A program made the translations under genes and the position numbers. DNA of 64,000 nucleotides from Amycolatopsis eburnea (GTDB lineage: Bacteria > Actinomycetota > Actinomycetes > Mycobacteriales > Pseudonocardiaceae), in the NCBI RefSeq assembly GCF_003937945.1, contig NZ_RSEC01000048.1, positions 248,001 through 312,000 on the forward strand. The letters run 5' to 3'. Positions 31,738-40,620 of this stretch are shown here, piece after piece. Positions within the stretch are counted from its first letter, which is position 1. Each line of letters starts with the position of its first letter. The notes beneath the pieces were generated by a model. The model saw only the letters and a program-made list of their open reading frames with translations. It made no database searches and was not told where the DNA came from.

Positions 31738-34464
31738 GTGACGCGCAGCGAGCCGTTCGTCGGGCGGGCCGGTGCCGCGGCCGAGCTGCGCGCGTGGCTC
31801 GCCGCGGCGGCCGGGGGCACCGGCGCGCTGGTGCTCGTCGGCGGTCCGGCGGGCATCGGCAAGTCCCGGCTCGTCGAGGCCGTCACGGACCGCGAAGCCG
31901 TGTGGGGCCGGTGCGTCGACGATCCTGGCGCGCCGCCGCTGTGGCCGTGGCGCCGGGTGCTCCAGGCCCTGCCGGAGGCGGGCGCGGAGGTCTCCCGCGC
32001 ACTCGCCGACCTGGACGGCGGCGACGGCGCCGACCTGGTCGCGGCCCGCTTCCGGTTCGTCGCGGCGGCCGCCGACGCGCTGGTCGCCGCGGCCGGGCCG
32101 GGCGGTCTCGTGGTCGTCCTCGAAGACGTCCACTGGGCCGACGAAGCGTCGTTGCGGCTGCTGCGGCACCTCGCGGGCGAGATCCGGCGCTCGCGCCTCG
32201 CCGTCGTCGCGACCTACCGCGACACCGACGCGCTGTCCGGGCTGCTCGGCCGGCCGGGCACGGAGAGCCTGCGCCTCGGCCCGCTGACCGAACCCGACGT
32301 CCGCGCCTACCTCGCCGAGGTCGGCCGGGCCGCCGTCGACGCCGGCGAGGCGCTGCGGCGCTCGGGCGGCAACCCGCTCTACCTCAAGGCGGTCGCCCGC
32401 TCGTCGGCGACCGGCGGCGGCGAAGCGGAGCTGCGCCACCTGGTCCGCACGACCGTCGCCGGGCTCGACGACGACGCGCGCGAGCTGCTGGCGATCGCGT
32501 CCGTGCTGGGTGAGGAGGTCGACGCGCACGTCGTCGCGGAGGTCACAGGGCGGCCGGCCGAGGCCATCGTCCCGGCGCTCGACCGCGCGGTGCGCGCCGG
32601 CGTGCTGCTGCCCGCCGAGGCCGGGTCACGGCGGTTCGCCCACGCCGTCGTGCGCGACGGGATCTACGCCGACCTCGACCAAGGCGTCCGCGAAGAACTG
32701 CACGCCCGGGCCGCGGCCGCGCTGGAACACCGCGCCGAACCCGGGGTGGTGGCCGGGCACTGGCTGCGTTCGGCGGCGACGCCGGACGCGCTGGCCAGGG
32801 CAGCCGACTGGGCCGAGGCGGCGGCCCGGGACGCCACCCGCGCGCTCGCCTTCACCGAAGCCGCGCGCTTCCTGTCCCTGGCCCTCGACTGCCGTCGCCG
32901 GGCGGGTGTCCGCGACGGGCTCGCCGCCCTGCTCGTCGACCTCGCGACCGCGGAGTACCGCGCCGGCCGCTTCGCGCGCGCCTTCGGCCACGCGCGGGAG
33001 GCCGCCGGGCTGACGGCCGATCCGGCGCTGGCCGCCGCCGCGGCGCTCGTCGTCCGGGACACCTCGGCCCCCGACCTGCTGCCCGGGATGGCCGCGCTCA
33101 CGGCGTCCGCGCTGGCGGCACTCGGCCCCGAAGCCGACCCGGCGCTGCGGGCGAAGCTCCTCGCGCAGTCCGCGGCCGTCGCGGCCGACTACGGGCGGGC
33201 GACCGAAGCCGTCCGGACCGCCGACGAGGCGATGGCCCTCGCGGAGCTCTCCGGCGACCAGGAGGCGCGGCTCGACGCCGTCCGCGCCCGGCTGAAGATC
33301 CGCCCGGCGGAACTGCCGCTGGCCGAGCGCCTGCGCCTCGGCTCGCTCGCCGTGGCGCTGGGCGGCACGGGACGGCCGCTCGTGGCGCTGTGGGGCCACA
33401 AGTGGCGGCTCGACGCGGCGTTCGAGGTCGGCACGGTCCCGGTCGTCGACGCCGAGCTCGCCGCGATCTCCGCGCTGGCCGCGACCACCCGGCTGCCGCT
33501 GGTCCGGTGGCACGAGCTGCGGCTGCGGGCGTCGGTCGCGGCCTACCGCGGGGCGTTCGCCGAGGCCCGCGCGCACAACCGGCTCGCGAGCGAGCTCGCG
33601 GCGGCGGAGCTGGCCGAAGACCGGTCCGCGGCCGGGATGTCCTTCGCGTTCGCGCAGCAGCTCGCCGCCGTGGTCGGCGACCCGGCCGAGCTGCTTCCCG
33701 GGTACGAGGAGGTGCTGGCGATCGCGCCGCCGTTGCCGATCGCGGTCATCTCCCGGCCGCTCTGCGCTCTGCTCGAGGGCCGCCGCGACGAGGCCCGAGC
33801 CGCGTACGACGCCCTGCGCCCGCGGCTGCGCGACCCCGACTTCCTCGGCCCGTCCCCGGGCGTCGGGGCGAACCTGCTGCCGCTGCTCGAAGCGTTCGAA
33901 GACGTCGAGACCGCGGAGTGGCTCGCCAAGCTGCTCGCCGGCGCGCCGCCGGTCGGCTCCGCGGGCGCGGGCACCTTCTGCACGGACTGCTCGAGCAGCT
34001 GGTCCGCCCGCCTGGCGGCGCTGCTGGGGCGGCACGACGAAGCCGCGGCGCTGTTCGAAGAAGCGGTCGCGTGGGACGCCCGGCTCGGCGCCCGGCCCTA
34101 CGTCGTGCACAACCGCGTCCGCCTGGCGGCCGAGCTCCTCGTCCTCGGCGACCTCCCTCGCGCGGAAACCCTGGCCCGGCAGGCGGCGGACGAAGCCCGC
34201 CGGCTCGGGATGCCGGGCTGGCTGAGCGAGGCGACGGCGGTGCTCGACCGGGCGCGAACCGCGGCCGACCCGCTGACCGGCCGCGAACGCGAGATCGCGG
34301 CGCTCGTCGCGGACGCGCTGAGCAACCGGCAGATCGCCCACCGGCTGGTGCTTTCCGAGCGCACGGTGGAAAGCCACGTCCGCAGCGTCCTGGCGAAGCT
34401 GGGCCTGGCCAACCGGACCGAGGTGGCGGCGTGGGCGCGCCGCCGGGGACTCACCGCGGGCTGA
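31738..34464 (+). CDS. LuxR-family LAL/STAND transcriptional regulator
   Basis: The 908-residue protein begins with an AAA/STAND ATPase (Walker A GGPAGIGKS at residues 35-43; Walker B LVVVLEDVHWADEASL), continues with long helical TPR-like repeats, and ends with a LuxR helix-turn-helix (about 845-908; LTGREREIAALVADALSNRQIA, RTVESHVRSVLAKLGLANRTEV). LAL proteins are large ATP-dependent activators of catabolic or secondary-metabolite genes. It is divergent from the 31071-31628/YceI pair, 109 bp away, which is its most likely local target (inference). Confidence 0.93.
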   Translation: MTRSEPFVGRAGAAAELRAWLAAAAGGTGALVLVGGPAGIGKSRLVEAVTDREAVWGRCVDDPGAPPLWPWRRVLQALPEAGAEVSRALADLDGGDGADLVAARFRFVAAAADALVAAAGPGGLVVVLEDVHWADEASLRLLRHLAGEIRRSRLAVVATYRDTDALSGLLGRPGTESLRLGPLTEPDVRAYLAEVGRAAVDAGEALRRSGGNPLYLKAVARSSATGGGEAELRHLVRTTVAGLDDDARELLAIASVLGEEVDAHVVAEVTGRPAEAIVPALDRAVRAGVLLPAEAGSRRFAHAVVRDGIYADLDQGVREELHARAAAALEHRAEPGVVAGHWLRSAATPDALARAADWAEAAARDATRALAFTEAARFLSLALDCRRRAGVRDGLAALLVDLATAEYRAGRFARAFGHAREAAGLTADPALAAAAALVVRDTSAPDLLPGMAALTASALAALGPEADPALRAKLLAQSAAVAADYGRATEAVRTADEAMALAELSGDQEARLDAVRARLKIRPAELPLAERLRLGSLAVALGGTGRPLVALWGHKWRLDAAFEVGTVPVVDAELAAISALAATTRLPLVRWHELRLRASVAAYRGAFAEARAHNRLASELAAAELAEDRSAAGMSFAFAQQLAAVVGDPAELLPGYEEVLAIAPPLPIAVISRPLCALLEGRRDEARAAYDALRPRLRDPDFLGPSPGVGANLLPLLEAFEDVETAEWLAKLLAGAPPVGSAGAGTFCTDCSSSWSARLAALLGRHDEAAALFEEAVAWDARLGARPYVVHNRVRLAAELLVLGDLPRAETLARQAADEARRLGMPGWLSEATAVLDRARTAADPLTGREREIAALVADALSNRQIAHRLVLSERTVESHVRSVLAKLGLANRTEVAAWARRRGLTAG

Positions 34465-34552
34465 CGGGTTCTTCCGCGGAACCCGCTGTGAGGTCGCTGT
34501 GCATCCGCCGCCACGGGCTGCCGATCCGGCAGACCTGTGGTGATCTGAAGGA

Positions 34553-35284
34553 GTGGCGATCAAGGTTCTCCGGCCGGTGCTGCTGGCCGCGGCGGCGGTG
34601 CTGGTGCTGAGCACCGGCTTGGCCGTCGGCGCGGACACGACCGCCGACGACGCCTACGCCGCCGGTTCCCCCGCTCCGATTCCGGCCCCGGCGGAGAAAA
34701 CCGTTTCCCCGGTCGGCGCATTGTTCGCCAATGGCGGCCATTTCTGCTCCGCGAGCGTTGTCCACTCGGGAACCGGAGATCTGGTGCTCACGGCCGCGCA
34801 CTGCGTCCGCAATGGAATGTCGTTCGCTCCCGGTTACCACGACGGCGTGGCGCCACTGGGAATGTGGCCGGTGACCGGGACGACGGTTGCCGAAGGCTGG
34901 ACTTCTTCGGCCGACCCGGATCTCGATTTCGCGTTCCTGACCGTTCAGCAGCCCGGGAATCCGGCTTCCCTGGAAAGCCTCACCGGCGCGAACGCGCTCG
35001 GCGTGAATCGCGGATTCGACCACCGGATCACCCTCACGGGTTACCCCGACACGACCGATTCCCCGGTCGTCTGCGACGGCACGACCACGCGCTCGGACAC
35101 CTACCAGATGCAGGTCGCCTGCCCCGGTTTCCCGGACGGCACCAGCGGCGGGCCGTGGGTGACCGGCGGCGAGGTCATCGGCGTCATCGGCGGCTACCGG
35201 CTCGGCGGCGACACCCCGGACGTCTCCTACAGCGCGTACTTCGACGACGACATCGCGAAGCTCTACGCCACGGCCACGGGCTGA
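34553..35284 (+). CDS. Secreted S1 (trypsin-like) serine protease
   Basis: The 243-residue protein has a signal peptide (VLRPVLLAAAAVLVLSTGLAVG) and a chymotrypsin-fold domain with His in LTAAHCV, Asp in DPDLDFAFL and Ser in GFPDGTSGGPWV. One cysteine pair around the active-site histidine (HFCSAS, AHC) is typical. The start is uncertain: AAGGAG directly abuts the GTG at 34553, which is too close for a Shine-Dalgarno, while TGATCT lies 6 nt upstream and would allow a leaderless start. It is monocistronic and ends in the convergent terminator at 35292-35331. Confidence 0.88.
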   Translation: MAIKVLRPVLLAAAAVLVLSTGLAVGADTTADDAYAAGSPAPIPAPAEKTVSPVGALFANGGHFCSASVVHSGTGDLVLTAAHCVRNGMSFAPGYHDGVAPLGMWPVTGTTVAEGWTSSADPDLDFAFLTVQQPGNPASLESLTGANALGVNRGFDHRITLTGYPDTTDSPVVCDGTTTRSDTYQMQVACPGFPDGTSGGPWVTGGEVIGVIGGYRLGGDTPDVSYSAYFDDDIAKLYATATG

Positions 35285-35291
35285 AAACGCG

Positions 35292-35331
35292 GACCGGGCC
35301 CGCGTCCCTGGCGGAGGACACGAGCCCGGTT
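35292..35331. terminator. Hairpin between convergent S1-protease and DUF11 genes
   Basis: ACCGGGC (35293-35299) pairs with GCCCGGT (35324-35330), and further partial pairing inside extends the stem. It lies just past the plus-strand stop and 17 nt past the minus-strand stop, so it may serve both genes. Confidence 0.55.
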
Positions 35332-35347
35332 CACCTCTCGCGAACCC

Positions 35348-36214
35348 TCAGCAGGTCACGATGAGCCCGGTGAGCGCCGAGCACGTCTTCGACGCGCTGT
35401 CGTTGGCGGCGTTGGGATCCGTCGGCGAACTCGCCGTGCGCTGCGCGGTCGTGGTGTACGAACCGAGCGCGAGCAGGCCGCCGTTGACCGAGAACTTCGT
35501 CGTCGCCGAGGCACCGCTGGCCAGCGACGCGACGTCGCAGTTCACGTTCCTGGTGGTGCCGACGCGGGCGCAGCCCGTGCCGCCGGCGAAGGACAGGCCC
35601 GACGCGTACGTGGCCACGACGCGGATCCCGGTCGCGGCGGACGGGCCGTTGTTCGTCACGGTCACGGTGTAGTCGATGCGCGCGTTCAGCCCGCCGTGCC
35701 CGGCCGCGGCGAGCGCGACCTTGACGTCGGCCTGGGAGGACTGCTCGCCGACGGTGATGACCGGGCCGTCCAGGATGTCGAAGGCGTAGTTGTCCCCGAC
35801 GAACTGGTGCTGCAGCGTGAACTGCCCGGGCGCGGCGGTGTCCTTGACGCGCAGGGTCCACTCCGTCGTCCTCGTGCCGCCCGCCTCGAGGTCGCCGAAC
35901 GCGGCGCGGTAGCTGCTGCCGGCCTGGAAGCAGCCGACCGCCGTGGTGTTGGTGCAGGACACGACGTCGACCACGTCGGTGATCGCGGTCGGGTTCCCGT
36001 AAATGGCACCCTTCGCGAAGGTCACCGTGAAATCGCGGTCGTTGTGAATGGTTTGCGTGACGGTGAACGTCTGCCCCGGCACCACGTTCGTGGTGCTGAC
36101 GGTGACTGCGCTCGAGGGATCGGCCGCCTGCGCGGCGGGTGCGATTGCGAAAAACGCCGTGGCCAGTGCGGCCACCGCGGACAGGATCGTGGTCCGTCGC
36201 CAGCTTCGTTGCAT
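35348..36214 (-). CDS. Secreted DUF11-repeat surface protein
   Basis: The 288-residue protein has a signal peptide (ILSAVAALATAFFAIAPAAQA) and two Ig-like modules. The second (about 170-275; ARIDYTVTVTNNGPSAATGIRVVATY, CDVASLASGASATTKFSV) is a DUF11-type repeat found in actinomycete cell-surface proteins. Cysteines CTNTTAVGC and at the very C-terminus could form disulfides. There is no sortase motif or membrane anchor. A weak GAGA lies before the ATG. Function is probably structural or adhesive; this is not certain. Confidence 0.78.
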   Translation of the reverse strand: MQRSWRRTTILSAVAALATAFFAIAPAAQAADPSSAVTVSTTNVVPGQTFTVTQTIHNDRDFTVTFAKGAIYGNPTAITDVVDVVSCTNTTAVGCFQAGSSYRAAFGDLEAGGTRTTEWTLRVKDTAAPGQFTLQHQFVGDNYAFDILDGPVITVGEQSSQADVKVALAAAGHGGLNARIDYTVTVTNNGPSAATGIRVVATYASGLSFAGGTGCARVGTTRNVNCDVASLASGASATTKFSVNGGLLALGSYTTTAQRTASSPTDPNAANDSASKTCSALTGLIVTC

Positions 36215-36352
36215 AGTCGTGATCTCACTGTTCGGGTCCGGGAATACCGCTCTGACAGGTGACGCGTGGTCTTTTCGGGGACGTCCGACGCTGTTCAGTC
36301 GCCCCGATCCCGGAATTCGTTACCGCCATCCGGCGGCCCCGCGGCACCGCCG

Positions 36353-36982
36353 TCAGGACGGACGCCAGCGCCCGTTCATCTCACCCGGGCGCGGCGGCGG
36401 CCCCGGCAAATCGGGCGCACCCCCGGCGGCCAGCCCCTCGACGAGCAGCGCGAGGTAGCGCCGCCGCAGCTGGGTGGTGCGTTCCTGGTCCTCGACGCGG
36501 ATGGCCGCGCAGCATTCGAGGACCATGCCGAGGTCTTCGGCGACGGCGTCCCGGCGCAGCCGCCCGGTCTCGCGCGCCCGCTCGACGAGGTCCCTCGTCA
36601 GCTCGTTCGCGCGGCGGGCGTCCTCGCCCATGTCGGGCGTCGGGGTGAAGGTGCCGGCGAGGTGCACGGTCAGCGAGTGCACGTCGGCGTCCACAACCCG
36701 GCCGAGGAAGCCCGTGAGCGCCGCCCAGCCGTCGGGCTCTTCGGCGGCGGCTTCGGCCTCGCGGATGTACGTGCGGAGGCCGTCGTGGCAGAGCCGGCAC
36801 AGCAGCACCTCCTTGCTCGGGTAGCGCCGGTAGAGCGCGCTGATGCCGACGCCGGCGCGCTCGGCCACGTGCGAGATCGGCGCCTTCGGGTCGACGAGGA
36901 AGACCTGGCGGGCGGCATCGAGGATGACGACGTCGTTGCGGGCGGCCTGGCCGCGGCGGCCGGGCAGGGCGGTCTCGGGCAT
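36353..36982 (-). CDS. TetR-family repressor, divergent from the epoxide hydrolase fusion
   Basis: The 209-residue protein has the TetR helix-turn-helix at about residues 17-65 (ILDAARQVF, ISHVAERAGVGISALYRRYPSKEVLL) and a ligand-binding C-terminal domain. Two matching 15-bp sites (37000-37014, 37030-37044) in the gap to the divergent gene are probable operators. TAATCT (36994-36989) stands 6 nt before the ATG, so the gene appears leaderless. It probably represses itself and the epoxide hydrolase fusion and responds to that enzyme's substrate (inference). Confidence 0.9.
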   Translation of the reverse strand: MPETALPGRRGQAARNDVVILDAARQVFLVDPKAPISHVAERAGVGISALYRRYPSKEVLLCRLCHDGLRTYIREAEAAAEEPDGWAALTGFLGRVVDADVHSLTVHLAGTFTPTPDMGEDARRANELTRDLVERARETGRLRRDAVAEDLGMVLECCAAIRVEDQERTTQLRRRYLALLVEGLAAGGAPDLPGPPPRPGEMNGRWRPS

Positions 36983-36988
36983 GGGCTC

Positions 36989-37044
36989 AGATTAGCACTG
37001 GAACGGATCATTCCGCTCTGCTACAGTTCGGAACGAAGCATTCC
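36989..37044. promoter_or_regulatory. TetR -10 element and two TetR-type operators
   Basis: TAATCT (36994-36989) is the leaderless -10 of the repressor gene. GGAACGGATCATTCC (37000-37014) and GGAACGAAGCATTCC (37030-37044) are near-identical sites with GGAA/TTCC arms, centred 30 bp apart, about three helical turns. Confidence 0.7.
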
Positions 37045-37069
37045 GTTCCAGTCTGCCGAGGAGCCAGCC

Positions 37070-38773
37070 ATGACCGTCCCCGCCATCCGCCCCTTCCGCG
37101 CCGAGATCCCCCAGGCCAAGCTCGACGACCTGCACCGCCGCCTGCGCGCGGCGCTGTGGCCGGACGACCTGCCCGCCGAGTACGGCGTCACGAACGAGCG
37201 GGTCCGCGCGCTGGCCGAGCACTGGCTGGGCGGCTTCGACTGGCGGGCCTTCGAAGCGCGGCTGAACGCGTACCCGCAGTTCGTGACGGAGATCGACGGC
37301 GAGACCATCCACTGCCTGCACGTCCGGTCGTCGCGGCCGGACGCGACGCCGCTGGTGCTGACGCACGGCTGGCCGGGCTCGATCGCGGAGTACCTGGACG
37401 TGATCGGCCCGCTGACCGAACCGGAGTCGGCCGGCGAACCGGCGTTCCACCTGGTGATCCCGTCCCTGCCCGGCTTCGGCTTCTCGGGCCCGGCGAAGTC
37501 GGGCTGGGGCACCCACCGCACGGCGGCGGCGTGGGCGGAGCTGATGAGCCGCCTCGGCTACGAGTCGTACGGCGCCGCGGGCAACGACGCGGGGTCGATG
37601 ATCTCGCCGGAGATCGGCAGGCTGGCGCCGGAGAAGGTCGTCGGCGTGCACGTCACGCAGCTGTTCTCGTTCCCGTCCGGCGACCCGGCGGAGATGGCGG
37701 ACCTGAGCGAGGCCGACCAGGCCGCGCTCGCGCACCTCCAGTGGTTCTACGAGAACATGTTCTCGTTCAACACGTTGCACAGCCAGCAGCCGCACACGCT
37801 GGCGTTCGCGCTGGCCGACTCCCCGCTCGGCCTCCTGGCGTGGAACGCCCAGCTGTTCGGCGAACACCTGGACGCGGACTTCGTCCTGGCGAACGTGGCG
37901 CTGTACTGGCTGACCGGCACGGCGGGCTCGTCGATCCGGTTCTACTACGAGGACGCGCACGATCCGACGCGCCCGGAGGGCCCCACCACGGTCCCGACGG
38001 CCCTGGCGATGTTCGCGGGCGACTTCCAGTCGATCCGCCGCTTCGCCGAGCGCGACCACGCGAACATCGTGAGCTGGAACGCGTACGACACGGCAGCCCA
38101 GGAAGGCGGCCCCCGCGACGCGGCCGGCCACTACGCGGCGCACGAAGCCCCGGAGGTCCTGGTGGCGGACCTCCGCCGGTTCTTCGCGAGCCTGCGCCCG
38201 GCCACGCCGTGGCCGCTCCTGACCCAGTCCCACGAAGCCCTCCGCACGGCGATCGAGAGCGTGACGGACTGGTCGGCCCCGACCCCGTGCGCGGACTGGA
38301 ACGCCACCCAGGTCCTCCAGCACGCAGCAGGCGACCAGCTCGGCTACGCGGCCTTCATCACCGGCTCGAGCGGCCCGGACTTCGACCCGTTCTCCCCGTC
38401 GGGCACCCTCGAAGCCAAGCCCGCGGACTTCCTGGAACCCACCCTGACCGCCGCGGCAGCCGCCTTCGCCACGATCAGCCCAGACGCCACCGCGGTCCCG
38501 ACGCCCCTCCCGCAGGGAGCCCTCCCGGCCCCGGTGGCCGTAGGCGCGGCCGCCCTGGACGCGGCCATCCACGCATGGGACATCGCGATGTCCTCGGGCG
38601 CGCCGTCCCCGCTGACCCAGGAACTGGCGGAATCCCTGCTCCCGGTAGCGAAGCAACTGGCCGAGCCGCTCCGAGGCTTCGCCTACGCCCCGGCCCTGGA
38701 CGGCCCGGCGACCGACGACGCCCCCGCAACCCTCCTGCGCTACCTGGGCCGGAATCCCGAGTGGAAAGCCTGA
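37070..38773 (+). CDS. Epoxide hydrolase fused to a TIGR03086-type (DinB-like) domain
   Basis: The 567-residue protein begins with an epoxide-hydrolase N-terminal domain (IRPFRAEIPQAKLDDLHRRLRAALWPDDLP), then an alpha/beta hydrolase core with HGWPG (99-103), nucleophile Asp173 in AAGNDAGSM and His354 in AAGHYAAHEAP. From about residue 382 a second domain follows: VTDWSAPTPCADWNATQVLQHAAGD, the signature of TIGR03086/mycothiol-dependent maleylpyruvate isomerase-like proteins. Fusion of these two families is unusual and suggests epoxide opening linked to thiol chemistry (inference). The ATG at 37070 has a GAGGAG Shine-Dalgarno. Control is by the divergent TetR. Confidence 0.87.
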   Translation: MTVPAIRPFRAEIPQAKLDDLHRRLRAALWPDDLPAEYGVTNERVRALAEHWLGGFDWRAFEARLNAYPQFVTEIDGETIHCLHVRSSRPDATPLVLTHGWPGSIAEYLDVIGPLTEPESAGEPAFHLVIPSLPGFGFSGPAKSGWGTHRTAAAWAELMSRLGYESYGAAGNDAGSMISPEIGRLAPEKVVGVHVTQLFSFPSGDPAEMADLSEADQAALAHLQWFYENMFSFNTLHSQQPHTLAFALADSPLGLLAWNAQLFGEHLDADFVLANVALYWLTGTAGSSIRFYYEDAHDPTRPEGPTTVPTALAMFAGDFQSIRRFAERDHANIVSWNAYDTAAQEGGPRDAAGHYAAHEAPEVLVADLRRFFASLRPATPWPLLTQSHEALRTAIESVTDWSAPTPCADWNATQVLQHAAGDQLGYAAFITGSSGPDFDPFSPSGTLEAKPADFLEPTLTAAAAAFATISPDATAVPTPLPQGALPAPVAVGAAALDAAIHAWDIAMSSGAPSPLTQELAESLLPVAKQLAEPLRGFAYAPALDGPATDDAPATLLRYLGRNPEWKA

Positions 38774-38830
38774 ACGACCGTGCCGGGCAAACCCGTCCTT
38801 CGTCGCCTCCCCTCTCCCCCGCCCCCTCGG

Positions 38831-38843
38831 TACCGTGTCCCGC
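38831..38843 (+). promoter_or_regulatory. Leaderless -10 element of the second TetR gene
   Basis: TACCGT (38831-38836) and 7 nt precede the ATG at 38844; a GTG at 38835 inside the element is therefore an unlikely start. Confidence 0.42.
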
Positions 38844-39425
38844 ATGATGCGCAAGGCGGTCGCCGTCCGGCGGGAGGAGATCGTGGGGGCCGCGCTGGGG
38901 CAGATCCGCGAACGGGGCATCGCCGGGGTCCGGGCCGCCGACGTCGCCAAAGCTCTCGACGTCAGCACCGCGCTGATCTTCTACCACTTCGGCACCCTCG
39001 AAGCCCTCATCATCGAAGCCTTCCGCCAAGCCGCCGAAACCGCGCTCGCCACCCTCCGCGACGAACTCGCCCACGGTGGCCCCGCCGACGCCCGCCTCAA
39101 CGCCGTCCTCACGCTCTACGGCCCCACGAATCCCGGCCACAACTGGCAGCTCTGGATCGAAGCCCAAGCCGCCGCCATGCGGGACCCCGAACTGCGGGCC
39201 GTCCTGCAGCGGCTGGACCGGCGGTGGCGGGACGCCGTCGTCGCCCTGATCACCGAGGGCGTCAAAACCGGCGTCTTCCGGTGCGAAGACCCGCACGGGG
39301 CCGCCTGGCGGCTGACTTCGCTGCTCGACGGGCTGGCCGTCCAGGTCGTCGCCAAGACCGGGGCCGTCACCGCCGGCGACTGTGCGCGGTGGGTCGAGCA
39401 GGCCGTCAAGCGGGAGCTCGGGTGA
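38844..39425 (+). CDS. TetR-family regulator (BetI-like)
   Basis: The 193-residue protein has a TetR helix-turn-helix (IVGAALGQIRERGIAGVRAADVAKALDVSTALIFYHFGTLEALI) and a C-terminal domain of the BetI/TetR_C_6 type (IEAQAAAMRDPELRAVLQRLDRRWRDAVVALI). The ATG at 38844 is chosen because it follows TACCGT by 7 nt. It overlaps the dehydrogenase gene by 4 nt (GTGA), so it probably controls its own operon in response to an amino acid or a related metabolite (inference). Confidence 0.88.
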   Translation: MMRKAVAVRREEIVGAALGQIRERGIAGVRAADVAKALDVSTALIFYHFGTLEALIIEAFRQAAETALATLRDELAHGGPADARLNAVLTLYGPTNPGHNWQLWIEAQAAAMRDPELRAVLQRLDRRWRDAVVALITEGVKTGVFRCEDPHGAAWRLTSLLDGLAVQVVAKTGAVTAGDCARWVEQAVKRELG

Positions 39426-40609
39426 GCGCCCTGCTCGAAGTGGCGTGGACCGATCCCGTCACCGGGTGCCGCGGGTACCTGGTGATCGACCGGCTCGTGC
39501 GGGGCGTCGCCAGCGGCGGGCTCCGGATGCGCCGCGGCTGCAGCCTCTTCGAAGTCCGCGGCCTGGCCCGGGGCATGACGCTCAAAGAAGGCCTCAACTA
39601 CGACCCCGCCGGCCGCTACATCCCGCTCGGCGGCGCCAAGGGCGGCATCGACTTCGACCCGTACGACGAGCGCGCCCGCGACGTCGTCGCCCGCTACCTG
39701 CACGCCATGCGCCCGCTCATCGAGCGGTACTGGACCATGGGCGAAGACCTCGGCCTGCGCCAGGACGTCATCGACGGCGTGCTCGCCGAGATCGGGCTGC
39801 TCAGCCCCGTCCAGGCCGTCTACCCGCTGCTCGAAGACCTCGACGCCGCGACCGCCCGGCTCGCCGACGCCTTCCGGATCGAGGTCGGCGGGCTGGGGCT
39901 GGACGAGCTGGTCGGCGGGCTCGGCGTCGCGCAGGCCACGCTCACCGGGCTCGAACTGCTCGGCCACGCCGGGCCGAGCCGCGTCGTCGTGCAGGGGTTC
40001 GGGTCGATGGGCGGGGCCACCGCACGGTTCCTCGCCGAAGCCGGGTTGCCGGTCGTCGGCGTCTCGGACGTCCGCGGGATCGTCGCCAACCCCGCCGGGC
40101 TCGACGTCGAGCACCTGCTGCGGCACCGGGACCGCTTCGGCGGGATCGACCGCGACCACCTCAAACCCGGTGACGAGCTCCTGCCGCCGGAAGCGTGGCT
40201 GGACGTGCCCGCCGAGGTGCTCGTGCCGGCGGCCATCTCCTACTGCGTCGACAGCGACAACCAGGCCAAGATCGGCGCAAAGCTCGTCGTGGAGGCCGCG
40301 AACCTGCCGGTCACGGCCGACGCCGAAGAGCTCCTCGGCGCCCGCGGTATCCCGGTCGTCCCGGACTTCGTCGCCAACTCGGCGACCAACTCCTGGTGGT
40401 GGTGGACGCTCTTCGGCGACGTCGGCGCGGACGCCGGCGAGGCCTTCGCGAAGGTCCGCGCCCGCATGCGCGAGCTGGTCACCGCCGTCTTCGAGCTTGC
40501 CACCCTGGACGGCTCGAGCCTGCGCGCCGCCGCCCTGCGGCTTTCCGAACGGAACCTCGAGGCCATCCAGGCCCGGTTCGGCGAGGGAACGAATCAGCCC
40601 GCCAAGTAG
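39422..40609 (+). CDS. Glu/Leu/Phe/Val dehydrogenase family enzyme
   Basis: The 395-residue protein has the N-terminal substrate domain with the active-site lysine in YIPLGGAKGGIDFDP, then a Rossmann domain with VVVQGFGSMGGATARFLAEAG. VEAANLPVTADAEELLGARGIPVVPDFVANSATN is the conserved C-terminal block of this family. It would deaminate an amino acid oxidatively with NAD(P). The order of the two halves is normal; the specificity between glutamate and branched or aromatic amino acids cannot be read with confidence. The GTG overlaps the upstream TetR stop. Confidence 0.9.
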   Translation: MSALLEVAWTDPVTGCRGYLVIDRLVRGVASGGLRMRRGCSLFEVRGLARGMTLKEGLNYDPAGRYIPLGGAKGGIDFDPYDERARDVVARYLHAMRPLIERYWTMGEDLGLRQDVIDGVLAEIGLLSPVQAVYPLLEDLDAATARLADAFRIEVGGLGLDELVGGLGVAQATLTGLELLGHAGPSRVVVQGFGSMGGATARFLAEAGLPVVGVSDVRGIVANPAGLDVEHLLRHRDRFGGIDRDHLKPGDELLPPEAWLDVPAEVLVPAAISYCVDSDNQAKIGAKLVVEAANLPVTADAEELLGARGIPVVPDFVANSATNSWWWWTLFGDVGADAGEAFAKVRARMRELVTAVFELATLDGSSLRAAALRLSERNLEAIQARFGEGTNQPAK

Positions 40610-40620
40610 TTGAGCGTTGT

